The notes under the pieces were generated by a model, which ran no database searches, was not told where the DNA came from, and saw only the letters and a program-made list of their open reading frames with translations. A program made the position numbers and the translations under genes. DNA of 64,000 nucleotides from an uncultured Clostridia bacterium (lineage in GTDB: Bacteria > Bacillota > Clostridia > Oscillospirales > Acutalibacteraceae), in the NCBI GenBank assembly GCA_947598155.1, contig CANQFC010000006.1, positions 62,001 through 126,000 on the forward strand, read 5' to 3'. This document shows, one piece after another, positions 1-8,051 of the stretch (positions within the stretch are counted from its first letter, which is position 1; each line of letters opens with the position of its first letter).

Positions 1-712
1 TGACCTTGCCAACTTTTTAAACTCTATGGGCGCAGACATAAGGGGCGCGGGCACGGATACAATCAAAATCCGCGGAGTCGAAAAGCTTCACGGCTGTGAA
101 TACGCGATAATTCCCGACCAAATTGAGGCGGGAACTTATATGGTCGCGGCGGCGGCAACGAACGGCGACGTACTCGTTAAAAACGTAATTCCAAAGCACC
201 TTGAATCAATTTCGGCTAAGCTTTTGGAGTGCGGCGTGCTCGTTGAAGAATTTGACGACAGTATTCATATAAGGTGCACTCGCAGACCCAATCATTGCAA
301 CGTTAAAACGATGCCTCACCCCGGTTTCCCGACGGATATGCAGCCTCAGCTTGCCGTTCTTCTTTCAATAGCCAACGGCAACAGTATGATTTCTGAGAGC
401 GTTTGGGACAATCGGTTCCGTTATACGGAACAGCTTATGCGAATGGGCGCTAAAATAACCGTTGACGGCAAATCTGCTTTCATTGAGGGCACGGATTCGC
501 TCCACGGGGCGCCGGTTCGGGCAGACGACCTTCGCGCGGGGGCGGCAATGGTAATTGCGGGGCTTGCCGCGGAGGGTACGACGGAAATTGAGGAGATATA
601 TCACATAAAGCGAGGCTATGACCATATAATTGAGAAATTCCGTTCCTTGGGCGCGGACATATTTCTGCGTGACGACCCCGACAGCACGGGAGCGGTTTTG
701 GAAGTAGGTTAG
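1..712 (+). CDS. murA: UDP-N-acetylglucosamine 1-carboxyvinyltransferase, C-terminal part (5' end outside window)
   Basis: Catalyses the first committed step of peptidoglycan precursor synthesis in the cytoplasm, transferring enolpyruvate from PEP to UDP-GlcNAc. The reading frame is open from base 2 at the window edge, so the gene begins upstream; about 236 of the usual roughly 420 residues are visible. Recognisable MurA blocks are [23 protein letters not shown] and the [10 protein letters not shown] block, followed by the [19 protein letters not shown] stretch near the C terminus. The catalytic cysteine loop lies in the missing N-terminal half. A terminator-like hairpin follows, separating it from the next gene. 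It could be either murA paralogue of Gram-positives (MurAA or MurAB); the fragment does not decide this. Confidence 0.93.
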   Translation, partial: DLANFLNSMGADIRGAGTDTIKIRGVEKLHGCEYAIIPDQIEAGTYMVAAAATNGDVLVKNVIPKHLESISAKLLECGVLVEEFDDSIHIRCTRRPNHCNVKTMPHPGFPTDMQPQLAVLLSIANGNSMISESVWDNRFRYTEQLMRMGAKITVDGKSAFIEGTDSLHGAPVRADDLRAGAAMVIAGLAAEGTTEIEEIYHIKRGYDHIIEKFRSLGADIFLRDDPDSTGAVLEVG

Positions 713-765
713 ATCGCCGTAATATAGCAATCATTTTTCATTAAAAGTTTTGGGTTAACAGATTT

Positions 766-798
766 GGCGGATCGAGTAAATTCTTGATTCGCCTTTTT
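766..798 (+). terminator. Rho-independent terminator after murA
   Basis: Eleven-pair stem GGCGGATCGAG / CTTGATTCGCC (with G-U pairs) around a TAAATT loop, followed directly by five T. It lies in the 105-base gap after murA. Confidence 0.7.
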
Positions 799-817
799 AA
801 ATAAGAAAGGTGAAGAT

Positions 818-1609
818 ATGGCAAAATTTTGTCCTTTGTTTTCAGGTTCAACGGGCAACTCAACTTACATAGGCTCGGGCTCGGACGGAATTTTAATAGA
901 CGCGGGCGTTTCCGCCAAAGCATTGGAACAGTCTCTTTGGCGGATAGGCGTTAACACTGAAAACATTAAAAATATTTTTATAACGCATGAACATAATGAC
1001 CACATAAAAGGGCTTAGAATGTTTACAAAAAAGTTTCCTTGCAGGGTGTTTATGACGAATGGGACTTTTGAGGCGCTTTCGCGGACGGGCGCTTTGGAGA
1101 ACGCAAAGGAGTGCATAATAATTCCCGAGAGCGGCGCAGAGATAGGCAATATGCTCATTAAAAGTTTTCACACTTCCCACGATACAAACGAGCCGTGCGG
1201 ATATACAGTGGAGCTTGCCAACGGCCGGAAAATGGCTGTCGTTACGGATTTGGGAGTGGTTACAACCCAGGTTCTTGCGGCTGTGCTCGGCTCCGATTTA
1301 GCGCTTATTGAGTCAAATCACGACGTTAATATGCTTCAATGCGGAAATTATCCTTATATGCTTCAGCGCCGAATTTTGGGCGTAAAGGGGCATTTGTCAA
1401 ACGACGCGTGCGCCGAAACCTGCGCAAAGCTTGTTCGCAACGGGGCAACAAGGCTTATACTCGGCCATTTGAGCAAAGAGAACAATATTCCGTCTCTCGC
1501 TTACAGAACAACCGAGGCAGAGCTTACTCAAATGGGGGCGAAAGAGGGGAGCGACTACCTTATACGCGTCGCTAAACCCGAATGGGACGAAAAGGCGATG
1601 ATATTATGA
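818..1609 (+). CDS. MBL-fold metallohydrolase, WalJ/YycJ family
   Basis: Cytoplasmic metallo-beta-lactamase-fold protein of 263 residues, the usual size for YycJ/WalJ. The metal-binding motif HEHNDH is at residues 57-62, with a further ligand region SFHTSHDTNEPCGY and the VVTDLG segment, and the late HLS motif GHLSKEN. The ATG at 818 has an AGAAAGGTG Shine-Dalgarno sequence. Its stop overlaps the start of rlmH (ATGA). In Bacillus, walJ sits in the walRK operon and has been linked to cell wall or replication coordination; here it is next to rlmH, a response regulator, a sensor kinase and an HtrA protease, the same gene set in another order, which supports the WalJ assignment. The substrate is unknown. 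Confidence 0.88.
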   Translation: MAKFCPLFSGSTGNSTYIGSGSDGILIDAGVSAKALEQSLWRIGVNTENIKNIFITHEHNDHIKGLRMFTKKFPCRVFMTNGTFEALSRTGALENAKECIIIPESGAEIGNMLIKSFHTSHDTNEPCGYTVELANGRKMAVVTDLGVVTTQVLAAVLGSDLALIESNHDVNMLQCGNYPYMLQRRILGVKGHLSNDACAETCAKLVRNGATRLILGHLSKENNIPSLAYRTTEAELTQMGAKEGSDYLIRVAKPEWDEKAMIL

Positions 1610-2088
1610 TAAATGTTCAGTTGATAGTCCTCGGAAAGCTGAGAGAAAAATATATGAAAGAATTTTCGGGAGAATACGAAAAGCGCCTTTCGGGATTTTG
1701 CAGGCTGACAGTTACGGAGCTTGAGCCGGTCAGGCTTTCCGACCGCCCGTCCGAAAGCGAAATTCAAAACGCGCTTAAAAAAGAGGCGGATTTGATTAAG
1801 AGCAAAATGCTCGCTAAACCGTATGTGTTTGCGATGTGCGTTGAGGGCAAAGAGCTTTCCTCTGAGGAGCTGTCGCAAAAAATTCAAAATATCGGCGTTT
1901 CGGGGCAGAATAATATTGTGTTCATAATAGGGAGCTCGTTTGGACTTTCGGAAGAAATTAAGAGGGACTCGGATTTTCGCCTTTCAATGTCGCCTATGAC
2001 TTTTCCGCACAAGCTCGCAAGAATAATGCTCTTAGAGCAGATTTACAGAGCTTTTTCAATTTCCCTCGGAGGCAAATACCACAAATAG
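1606..2088 (+). CDS. rlmH: 23S rRNA (pseudouridine1915-N3)-methyltransferase RlmH
   Basis: SPOUT-family methyltransferase that modifies helix 69 of 23S rRNA in the 70S ribosome using SAM. The product is 160 residues, matching the family. The knot region reads FIIGSSFGLSEEI, followed by the conserved stretch from LSMSPMTFPH to LEQIYRA, and it ends in the typical GGKYHK. The ATG at 1606 overlaps the TGA of the preceding MBL gene by four bases, indicating translational coupling; upstream in-frame extension (from 1582) would run inside the MBL gene and is not needed. It belongs to the wal-like cluster. Confidence 0.95.
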   Translation: MINVQLIVLGKLREKYMKEFSGEYEKRLSGFCRLTVTELEPVRLSDRPSESEIQNALKKEADLIKSKMLAKPYVFAMCVEGKELSSEELSQKIQNIGVSGQNNIVFIIGSSFGLSEEIKRDSDFRLSMSPMTFPHKLARIMLLEQIYRAFSISLGGKYHK

Positions 2089-2180
2089 GGCAAATATTTA
2101 AAGAAAAACAACATTTTGTTCTTAGTTTGTTAAAATTTTTGGAATATACTAACCGTGTTAACAGAAAGGGTGTCGGAAAT

Positions 2181-2876
2181 ATGTCAAAAGGTAAAATTCT
2201 TGTTGTTGACGACAATGCGAATATTTGCGATTTACTGCGTATGTATCTTGAAAAAGAAGATTTTGAGACGGTAATAGCCAATACGGGGCTTGACGCAATA
2301 AAAATGTTTGAGGAGAATTCTCCCGATTTAATTTTACTTGATATTATGCTTCCTGAGCTTGACGGCTGGCAGGTTTGCAGAGAAATAAGAAAGACGAGCG
2401 AAGTCCCGATAATTATGATAACCGCTAAGGACGAAACCTTTGACAAGGTGCTCGGGCTTGAGCTCGGCGCTGACGACTACATTACCAAGCCGTTTGACAC
2501 AAAAGAGGTTGTAGCCCGTGTTAAAGCGGTTCTGCGCCGAACGGTAAGCAAATCAAATTCGGATATTAAAGAGGTTCGCTATGACAAGCTCGTAATTAAC
2601 CGCACAAATTACGAAATGAGGGTCAACGGAGTTCAGGTGGATACGCCTCCAAAAGAGTTAGAGCTTATTTACCACCTTGCGTCAAATCCCGACCGCGTTT
2701 TTACAAGAGACCAGTTGCTTGACGAGGTTTGGGGCTTTGATTATTACGGCGATAGCAGAACAGTCGACGTTCACATTAAAAGGCTGAGAGATAAGCTTAA
2801 AGGAGTTTCGCCCGAATGGGAGCTTTGCACAATTTGGAGTGTAGGCTATAAGTTTGAAACGCATGGAAAAAAATAA
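2181..2876 (+). CDS. OmpR/PhoB-family response regulator (WalR-like position)
   Basis: Two-component regulator of 231 residues. An N-terminal receiver domain carries the acidic pair VVDDN, the phosphoacceptor Asp at about residue 54 (LILLDIMLPELDGW), the switch Thr in MITAKDE and the Lys of YITKPFD. A C-terminal winged helix with the RTVDVHIKRLRDKL recognition segment binds DNA. The ATG at 2181 gives the canonical start before KILVVDD; an upstream in-frame TTG at 2127 would add an atypical leader. The 3' end overlaps the kinase gene by 14 bases, so the pair is cotranscribed. Neighbouring walJ-like, rlmH and htrA genes suggest it is the WalR equivalent, but PhoP or ResD-type roles remain possible. 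Confidence 0.9.
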   Translation: MSKGKILVVDDNANICDLLRMYLEKEDFETVIANTGLDAIKMFEENSPDLILLDIMLPELDGWQVCREIRKTSEVPIIMITAKDETFDKVLGLELGADDYITKPFDTKEVVARVKAVLRRTVSKSNSDIKEVRYDKLVINRTNYEMRVNGVQVDTPPKELELIYHLASNPDRVFTRDQLLDEVWGFDYYGDSRTVDVHIKRLRDKLKGVSPEWELCTIWSVGYKFETHGKK

Positions 2877-4386
2877 CAGATTAAAAAACTTTTTCACTGA
2901 CAGAGCGAACCGAATAAAAAGATTTTTTACGCATCTTCCGCTGTTTGCAAAGTTTCTTACGGTGATGACCTCGCTTATTTTAATGAGCTATCTTGTTCTC
3001 TCGACTGCTCTTATGGCGTTTATGTCCAATCACTGGACAAAAACACAGCATGACGCGCTTATGGAAAGCGTGACTACCAACGCGGCGTACTGCGAACGTA
3101 TTTTAGAAACGTGCAAAACCGAAAGCGAAATTCAAAATGCGCTGATGCTTATTTGCAATAATCTCGGCGTTACGGCTAAATCGACCGATACCGATATGTT
3201 TATGTGCGACGCCGGCGGCAGTGTTGTTGTATGTAAAGAGGCGTTTCAGAACGGGTATTCGTACTCGGGAGAAATGGTGTGCTTTTCTCACAGGGGATAT
3301 AAGATTCCGCCCGATGTCTTAAAAGAGACGGACGGGGGAGGGTATTTCGGCGATGAAAAGATACAGGGACTTTACAGCGAAAAAACCTTTCTTGCGGGCG
3401 CTCCGGTTAAAGTAAACGGCAGTGTTTACGCTTATATTTTTTCAGCCGCTCCCGTTAAATACAGCTTTAAAGAGTACTCAAAGAACATTTTTAATATGTA
3501 TGTTTCGTCGGCAATTTTCTCAGCGGCTCTTTCGTTTATTGTAGTGTACGCCTTTACCGAAAAGCTGACAAAACCGTTGCGGCAGATGTCAAATGCCACA
3601 AAGGCTTATGCAAAGGGCGATTTCAGCCGCCGTGTAGACGTAAAAGGCAGGGACGAATTTGCGGATTTGTGCCAGTCGTTCAACAGAATGGCGTCGTCGC
3701 TTTCAATTATGGAATCGTCAAGGCGAAGTTTCGTTGCAAACGTTTCGCATGAGCTGAAAACGCCGATGACTACGATTGACGGTTTTATAAACGGTATGCT
3801 TGACGGAACTATCCCCGAGGAAAAGCGGGATGAGTATTTAAAAATCGTGTCGGATGAGGTCGGCAGGCTCTCACGGCTTGTAACCTCAATGCTGAATCTT
3901 TCCAAAATCGAGGCCGGCGAGTTAGAACTTAAACTATCCGACTTTGATTTAAGCAACGTCACCGTTACGTGTCTTTTGACGTTCGAGCAGATGATAGAGA
4001 AGAAAAACATAGAAATTAAAGGGCTTGAAAACCTTGAAAAAACTATTGTGCACGGCGACAGCGATATGCTGTATCAGGTCGTTTACAATTTGATTGACAA
4101 CGCGGTTAAATTTACGCCCGACGGCGGAAGTATTGAAATTTCAATAACTAAGAATAATCGCGGAGAAGTGCATTTTTGGATTAAAAATTCGGGCGTGGGC
4201 ATTCCGTCGGAGGAAATAGGAAGAGTTTTCGAGAGATTTTATAAGGTCGATAAATCCCGAAGTTACGACACAAAAAGCGCGGGGCTTGGGCTTTATCTTT
4301 GCAAAACCATAATCGAGATGCACGGCGGAAATATTTATGTACAAAGCGTTAAAGACGAATATACACAGTTCGGCTTTAAACTTTAA
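2863..4386 (+). CDS. Membrane sensor histidine kinase, partner of the upstream regulator
   Basis: About 507 residues. Transmembrane segments lie near residues 30-52 and around 207-227, flanking an extracytoplasmic sensor region; then a HAMP domain (KPLRQMSNATKAYAKGDFSRRV), a HisKA dimerisation helix with the phosphoacceptor His in VSHELKTPMTTIDGF, and a HATPase domain with N box DNAVKFTPDG, G1 GVGIP, F box FERFYKVDKSRS and G2 SAGLGLYLCK. There is no PAS domain between HAMP and HisKA, unlike Bacillus WalK, and it is about 100 residues shorter. The ATG at 2863 is chosen; an in-frame TTG at 2854 is the alternative. The overlap with the regulator gene implies one transcript; htrA follows 12 bases later. 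Confidence 0.92.
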   Translation: MEKNNRLKNFFTDRANRIKRFFTHLPLFAKFLTVMTSLILMSYLVLSTALMAFMSNHWTKTQHDALMESVTTNAAYCERILETCKTESEIQNALMLICNNLGVTAKSTDTDMFMCDAGGSVVVCKEAFQNGYSYSGEMVCFSHRGYKIPPDVLKETDGGGYFGDEKIQGLYSEKTFLAGAPVKVNGSVYAYIFSAAPVKYSFKEYSKNIFNMYVSSAIFSAALSFIVVYAFTEKLTKPLRQMSNATKAYAKGDFSRRVDVKGRDEFADLCQSFNRMASSLSIMESSRRSFVANVSHELKTPMTTIDGFINGMLDGTIPEEKRDEYLKIVSDEVGRLSRLVTSMLNLSKIEAGELELKLSDFDLSNVTVTCLLTFEQMIEKKNIEIKGLENLEKTIVHGDSDMLYQVVYNLIDNAVKFTPDGGSIEISITKNNRGEVHFWIKNSGVGIPSEEIGRVFERFYKVDKSRSYDTKSAGLGLYLCKTIIEMHGGNIYVQSVKDEYTQFGFKL

Positions 4387-4398
4387 GGAGATATTTTT

Positions 4399-5826
4399 AT
4401 GGATAATAATTTTGAAAACAACAATCCTTTTACGGAACCGAACAGTAACACCGAGGCGCAGGAGAACGCGGGCGAGCAGCCGGAAACGGAAAAAGCGGGC
4501 AACAGTTTTGATGCGCAGATGCCGTACGGCCAAAACGCGCAAAATAATCCGCCGCGCCAAAACTCCGTTCCGCCTTATACGGCGTACTGCGACACGAACA
4601 GCGGGTATATGCCATACGGATACTATCCGCAAAAGCAGGAGGCGGTAAAGAAAAAATCCAAGAATAAAAAGCTCGGTATAGCCATAGCGGCAGTTTTAAT
4701 TGCCGTATCTCTCGTTGTTGTTTCGGTCTTCGCGGCGTTTATGGCGAGGAAAGGAAAAACACAGAACAGTGATGAAAAGGCGTCGGTAAATGCCGAAATT
4801 CCGTTTGCCGACTCTCAAAAGGGCTCCGAATCCGAAGATTCGGCTCAGAGCATTTACAAAAAGACGTATGAGTCAAATGTCGGAGTGCTTGTTTATTCAA
4901 GAAATAAGTCGACGATAGCCTCGGAGGGGTCGGGAGTTATTCTGCCCGCCGTTATCAGCGGCAATGAGAACAATAAGACCTATATAGTAACTTGCGCGCA
5001 CGTTCTTGAAACCTCCTCCGCGTATAAGACCGTAATTAAAACATATAACGGCGAGCAGTATGACGCAAAAATAGTCGGCGTAGACAGTAAAACCGACATT
5101 GGCGTTGTTTCGATTGAGAAAACGGGACTCAAGGCCGCCGAATTTGCCTCGTCTTCAAGCGTTTCGGTAGGCGATACCGTTTACGCGCTCGGAAATCCGG
5201 GCGGTTCAACGTTCTTCGGCTCATTCACAAACGGAATGATTTCGGCGATAGGCAGACCCGTTAACAGCCCCGTAGGGTATGAGGTTCCCTGTATTCAGCA
5301 TACTGCCGCTATAAATCCCGGCAACTCAGGCGGAGCTCTTCTTAATGAGGCAGGGCAGGTAATAGGCATTAACTCCTCAAAAATTGCGTCCACGGAATAT
5401 GAGGGTATGGGATTTTCTGTTCCGTCCGAAACGGTTAAGGAGATTGTGGAGAATATAATCGCTCACGGTTATGTAACGGGCAGAGCGGTACTCGGAATCA
5501 CATTCACTCCCTCAAGTTACAGCCAGATTCACTCCGCTATGGTTCAGACTCACGACCTGCCGGCAGGCTCGCTTATAATTTATTCTATTTCCCAGAACAG
5601 CGACCTTGCAAATAAGGACGTTAAAGAGGGAGATATGGTAATAGGATTTAACGGGAAAGATCTTGACGATTACAATGAACTTCTTGATTTTGTCGAGGAC
5701 GGCAGTGTCGGTGACAAAATCACGCTTAAAATTTGCCGTATAGACCAGAATTATAAAATCAGCATATTTGAGGTTGAAACAAAACTGGTTGAAGATACAA
5801 GCGATTTAAGTGAAAATGCGAATTAA
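4399..5826 (+). CDS. HtrA/DegP-family serine protease, membrane anchored
   Basis: Surface quality-control protease of 475 residues. A hydrophilic, Gln/Asn/Pro-rich cytoplasmic N-terminal part (residues 1-90) precedes a single transmembrane helix (about 92-115), a trypsin-like domain and one C-terminal PDZ domain (about 370-465). The catalytic triad is readable: His201 in TCAHV, Asp233 in SKTDIGVV, Ser310 in NPGNSGGALL. An ATG follows AAGGAG with good spacing. It closes the operon walJ-rlmH-regulator-kinase-htrA, as HtrC does in the Bacillus wal locus; likely controlled by this two-component system (inference). A terminator lies 50 bases downstream. Confidence 0.94.
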   Translation: MDNNFENNNPFTEPNSNTEAQENAGEQPETEKAGNSFDAQMPYGQNAQNNPPRQNSVPPYTAYCDTNSGYMPYGYYPQKQEAVKKKSKNKKLGIAIAAVLIAVSLVVVSVFAAFMARKGKTQNSDEKASVNAEIPFADSQKGSESEDSAQSIYKKTYESNVGVLVYSRNKSTIASEGSGVILPAVISGNENNKTYIVTCAHVLETSSAYKTVIKTYNGEQYDAKIVGVDSKTDIGVVSIEKTGLKAAEFASSSSVSVGDTVYALGNPGGSTFFGSFTNGMISAIGRPVNSPVGYEVPCIQHTAAINPGNSGGALLNEAGQVIGINSSKIASTEYEGMGFSVPSETVKEIVENIIAHGYVTGRAVLGITFTPSSYSQIHSAMVQTHDLPAGSLIIYSISQNSDLANKDVKEGDMVIGFNGKDLDDYNELLDFVEDGSVGDKITLKICRIDQNYKISIFEVETKLVEDTSDLSENAN

Positions 5827-5833
5827 AAGCTAA

Positions 5834-5860
5834 ATAATGGCGGGGTCAATTATTGAATAT
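5834..5860 (+). repeat. Degenerate copy of the short intergenic repeat
   Basis: ATAATGGCGGGGTCAATTAT then TGAATAT resembles the family consensus TAATGACGGGGCAAGCCCC plus TTATTGAAT, but the right arm of its hairpin is lost. It lies just after the htrA stop codon, like several better copies. Confidence 0.4.
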
Positions 5861-5878
5861 GTATAGCTGAATTTATTT

Positions 5879-5916
5879 AACGGGAAAGCAAGTCCATTTA
5901 ATTGCTTTCCCGTTTT
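5879..5916 (+). terminator. Rho-independent terminator after htrA
   Basis: Perfect 13-pair stem AACGGGAAAGCAA / TTGCTTTCCCGTT with a ten-base loop, followed by a short T run. Confidence 0.85.
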
Positions 5917-6048
5917 ATATGAAAAATTTAAACCGATTAACGACATATTCAAGTCGTTTTTTTAATAATTTTTGGAGATTTTGTATAAAACTGCAAACGA
6001 TTGTCAAAATTTATATTAAATTTTCGTAAAAATATACATATTTAAGTC

Positions 6049-6077
6049 TTTACAAACAGAAGAAAATCTGATAGAAT
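6049..6077 (+). promoter_or_regulatory. Sigma-A-type promoter of the long noncoding RNA
   Basis: TTTACA at 6049-6054, a 17-base spacer, and TAGAAT at 6072-6077. It is the best promoter in the 780-base gene-free interval and would start transcription near 6084, exactly before a strong hairpin. Confidence 0.65.
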
Positions 6078-6082
6078 ACTAA

Positions 6083-6582
6083 TTGGAAAGCTTCGGCTCG
6101 GGTAGGTCTAAGCTTTCCGGGCGTCATAGTAACGGTGGCTGCGGAGAATATTCTTAGGCATACTGTAAAACGACGATGACCATTTATTTTGAGCTACTGC
6201 AGTTGTCCGTCAGCTTTCAACGGCTTTTGTGGGCTTTAACGCTTAAAATATTTGCAATTCTTGCGGCTGTTTTTTTTGCCGAGCTTTCTTATTGCAAAAA
6301 AACGACCTTACGTTTTCTTACAGCCTCTGTCTGCGGCACGTTATGTTAAGTTTTTGTTGCAACGCCGTTGTGATAGATTTTCATTCCATAGCTTTTGAAT
6401 TTGACTTGAAATTCTGTGTGTTTCGGGAAAGACGAGAAGGCGAGGTTGGGGAGAGGATGGTACACTCTTTCCGTTTCGGCGGCAGTGGATTTTGATTCGC
6501 AAAGGTTTAAACTTTCGCTGTTATTATGAGACCCAAGACGGCTCACATCTTTAGATAAGATGGAGCCGTCTTAAACTTTTTA
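6083..6582 (+). ncRNA. Candidate long structured noncoding RNA, about 500 nt
   Basis: No convincing protein gene exists between htrA and spoVAC (5827-6607). Instead a promoter at 6049-6077 is followed at once by a 9-pair hairpin GGAAAGCTT / AAGCTTTCC (6085-6118), then GTCAT / ATGAC pairing, nested hairpins such as TTGCAAT / ATTGCAA enclosing CGGC / GCCG (6252-6297), CAACG / CGTTG near 6360, and GGAAAGA / TCTTTCC (6425-6473), ending in a long terminal hairpin at 6535-6572. I do not recognise RNase P, tmRNA, 6S, SRP or a known riboswitch: the GAGGAAAGTCC core, the tag frame and the SRP AGGTCCGGAAGGAAGCAG loop are all absent. It may be one RNA or a shorter RNA with a separate downstream unit. 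Confidence 0.5.
6535..6582 (+). terminator. Terminal hairpin of the noncoding RNA region
   Basis: Stem AAGACGGCTC / GAGCCGTCTT is extended by CATCTT / AAGATG around a TAGAT loop, giving 16 pairs with one bulged A. The T run after it is interrupted (TTAAACTTTTTA). It also lies just beyond the spoVAC stop on the other strand, so it may serve both directions. Confidence 0.65.
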
Positions 6583-6607
6583 TAGGTTTTTTGCGTAAAC
6601 GCTCTTT

Positions 6608-7051
6608 TTAATACAGCTTAAAAATATACGCGATAATTCCGTATATTACAGCCGCGGCGGTTCCGTAGGCTATAACGGGCCCCGCCACAGTGAAAATTTT
6701 TGCCCCCGTGCCGAGAATTATTCCCTCTGCCTTAAATTCAAGCGCAGGGGACACAACCGAATTTGCAAATCCCGTAATGGGAACAATAGTTCCTGCGCCC
6801 GCGTGCTTTGCGATTTTGTCAAAAACACCTATTCCGGTGAGTATCGCGGTGAGAATTATCAGCACGGACGGAGTCATTGCTTTAACATATTCGTCGTTAA
6901 ATCCTGCTTTTTTAAACAGATAGTTTAATACCTGACCGAAAAGACAAATCGCTCCGCCTATAATGAAAGCCTTTAGGCAATTTAAAAATACGGGCGAGTT
7001 TGGCGACGCCTTTTTTGCCATTTTGTCGTATTCTTTTCCTGTTGTTGACAT
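6608..7051 (-). CDS. spoVAC: Stage V sporulation protein AC
   Basis: Integral inner spore membrane protein of 147 residues involved in dipicolinic acid uptake during spore formation and release at germination in Bacillus. The diagnostic block VPITGFANSVVSPALEFKAEG and the start of the hydrophobic core (NCLKAFIIGGAICLFGQ) match SpoVAC rather than SpoVAE. Four or five hydrophobic segments are visible. No SpoVAD or SpoVAE gene adjoins it in the window, so it is a stand-alone copy. A GGAGTGG ribosome binding site precedes the ATG. A forespore (sigma-G) promoter is expected; only a weak TGTATA-like element is visible upstream. It is direct evidence that the organism can form endospores or recently could. 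Confidence 0.92.
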   Translation of the reverse strand: MSTTGKEYDKMAKKASPNSPVFLNCLKAFIIGGAICLFGQVLNYLFKKAGFNDEYVKAMTPSVLIILTAILTGIGVFDKIAKHAGAGTIVPITGFANSVVSPALEFKAEGIILGTGAKIFTVAGPVIAYGTAAAVIYGIIAYIFKLY

Positions 7052-7124
7052 ATATAAACCACTCCTTTAAAGGTAATATAATTATTCTTTCGATATTTTT
7101 ATCTGATATACATACTCTTTAACA

Positions 7125-7153
7125 TTGTAAAAAAAATAAAAATATGGTAAAAT
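7125..7153 (+). promoter_or_regulatory. Probable promoter of the patatin gene
   Basis: TTGTAA at 7125-7130, 17-base spacer, TAAAAT at 7148-7153, followed by the short repeat in the leader and the gene at 7204. Confidence 0.5.
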
Positions 7154-7175
7154 TCAATATGGGCTTGCCCGTAAT
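7152..7175 (-). repeat. Short intergenic repeat copy in the patatin leader
   Basis: On the minus strand it reads AATTACGGGCAAGCCCATAT then TGAAT. It lies between the promoter and the start of the patatin gene, so it would be transcribed in the 5' untranslated region. Confidence 0.6.
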
Positions 7176-7203
7176 TGTATAAAAATAAAGAGGTGAATGA
7201 ATA

Positions 7204-8043
7204 TTGACAGGTTATATCGATGTGGGCGGAGGGCTTCGCGCGGTTTACGGCACTGGCGTTCTTGATTTTTGCCTTGACAGAAAAATTGATTTTCCCTATC
7301 TTATAGGAGTGTCCGCAGGGAGCGGAAATATTATTTCGTATTTGGCACGCCAAAAGGGAAGAAGCCTTAAATTTTACACCGATTTTGCATTTCGTAAAGA
7401 GTATATGAGCTTTCATAATTTTTTAAAAAGCGGTTCATATATCGACCTTGACTATATATACTCTTACCTTTCAAACGAGGGCGGCGAATGCCCGCTTGAT
7501 TTTGACAAGGTAAATGAAAACAGCGCGCAGTTTGTAATTGTATCTACCGACGCCGAAAGCGGAAATCCCGCATATTTTACCAAGAGCGATGTGGCAAAAA
7601 ATTCTTATGACGTCTTTAAAACGTCAAGCTGTATCCCCGTTGTAAACAAAGCCTATCCTTTCGGCGGAAAGATTTATTATGACGGCGGACTTTCGGATCC
7701 CATACCGATAAAAAAAGCATTCAGCGACGGATGCGACAAGGTGGTAATTTGTTTAACACGCCCGCTAAATTACAGAAAAAAGCGCCGTTTAACGCAAAAA
7801 ATGTGTGACAGAGCGCTGAGCGAATACCCTGAAACGGCAAAAACGCTTTTTATGTCGGCCGATAAATACAATGAAGATATTGAGTACATTCAAAAGCTTC
7901 AGGAAGAGGGCAAAGTGCTTATTATTGCCCCGAGAACCTGCTTTGGAGTTGAAACGCTGTCAAGAAAAAGAAAAAGCATTGAACAGCTTTATGAGTTAGG
8001 ATATAATGACGCCGAGAAAATTATCGGATTTTTAGAGGGATAG
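7204..8043 (+). CDS. Patatin-like phospholipase family protein
   Basis: Predicted serine acyl hydrolase of 279 residues. The nucleophile elbow is GVSAGS (GXSXG), preceded by a glycine-rich oxyanion stretch near the N terminus (DVGGGLRAVYGTG), and the dyad Asp lies in DGGLSDPIP. This layout matches the YjjU-type patatin proteins. The start is a TTG at 7204, immediately after an in-frame TGA, with AGAGGTG as ribosome binding site; no ATG is possible upstream in this frame. A small lipoprotein gene follows nine bases later, probably in the same transcript. The lipid or ester substrate is unknown. Confidence 0.88.
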   Translation: MTGYIDVGGGLRAVYGTGVLDFCLDRKIDFPYLIGVSAGSGNIISYLARQKGRSLKFYTDFAFRKEYMSFHNFLKSGSYIDLDYIYSYLSNEGGECPLDFDKVNENSAQFVIVSTDAESGNPAYFTKSDVAKNSYDVFKTSSCIPVVNKAYPFGGKIYYDGGLSDPIPIKKAFSDGCDKVVICLTRPLNYRKKRRLTQKMCDRALSEYPETAKTLFMSADKYNEDIEYIQKLQEEGKVLIIAPRTCFGVETLSRKRKSIEQLYELGYNDAEKIIGFLEG

Positions 8044-8051
8044 GGTGAATT

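Noticed and set aside
2116-2150. Promoter before the response regulator gene
   Set aside because: TATACT is present at 2145-2150, but candidate -35 boxes are at spacings of 12 or 23 bases, so I do not call it.
4337-4648. Arg/Thr-rich open frame overlapping the kinase end and the htrA start
   Set aside because: Shadow of the GC-biased htrA N-terminal region in another frame; no start signal and low-complexity composition.
6292-6495. A 67-codon open frame inside the noncoding interval
   Set aside because: No ribosome binding site, no recognisable domain, and it crosses several strong hairpins; composition looks like structured RNA rather than coding.
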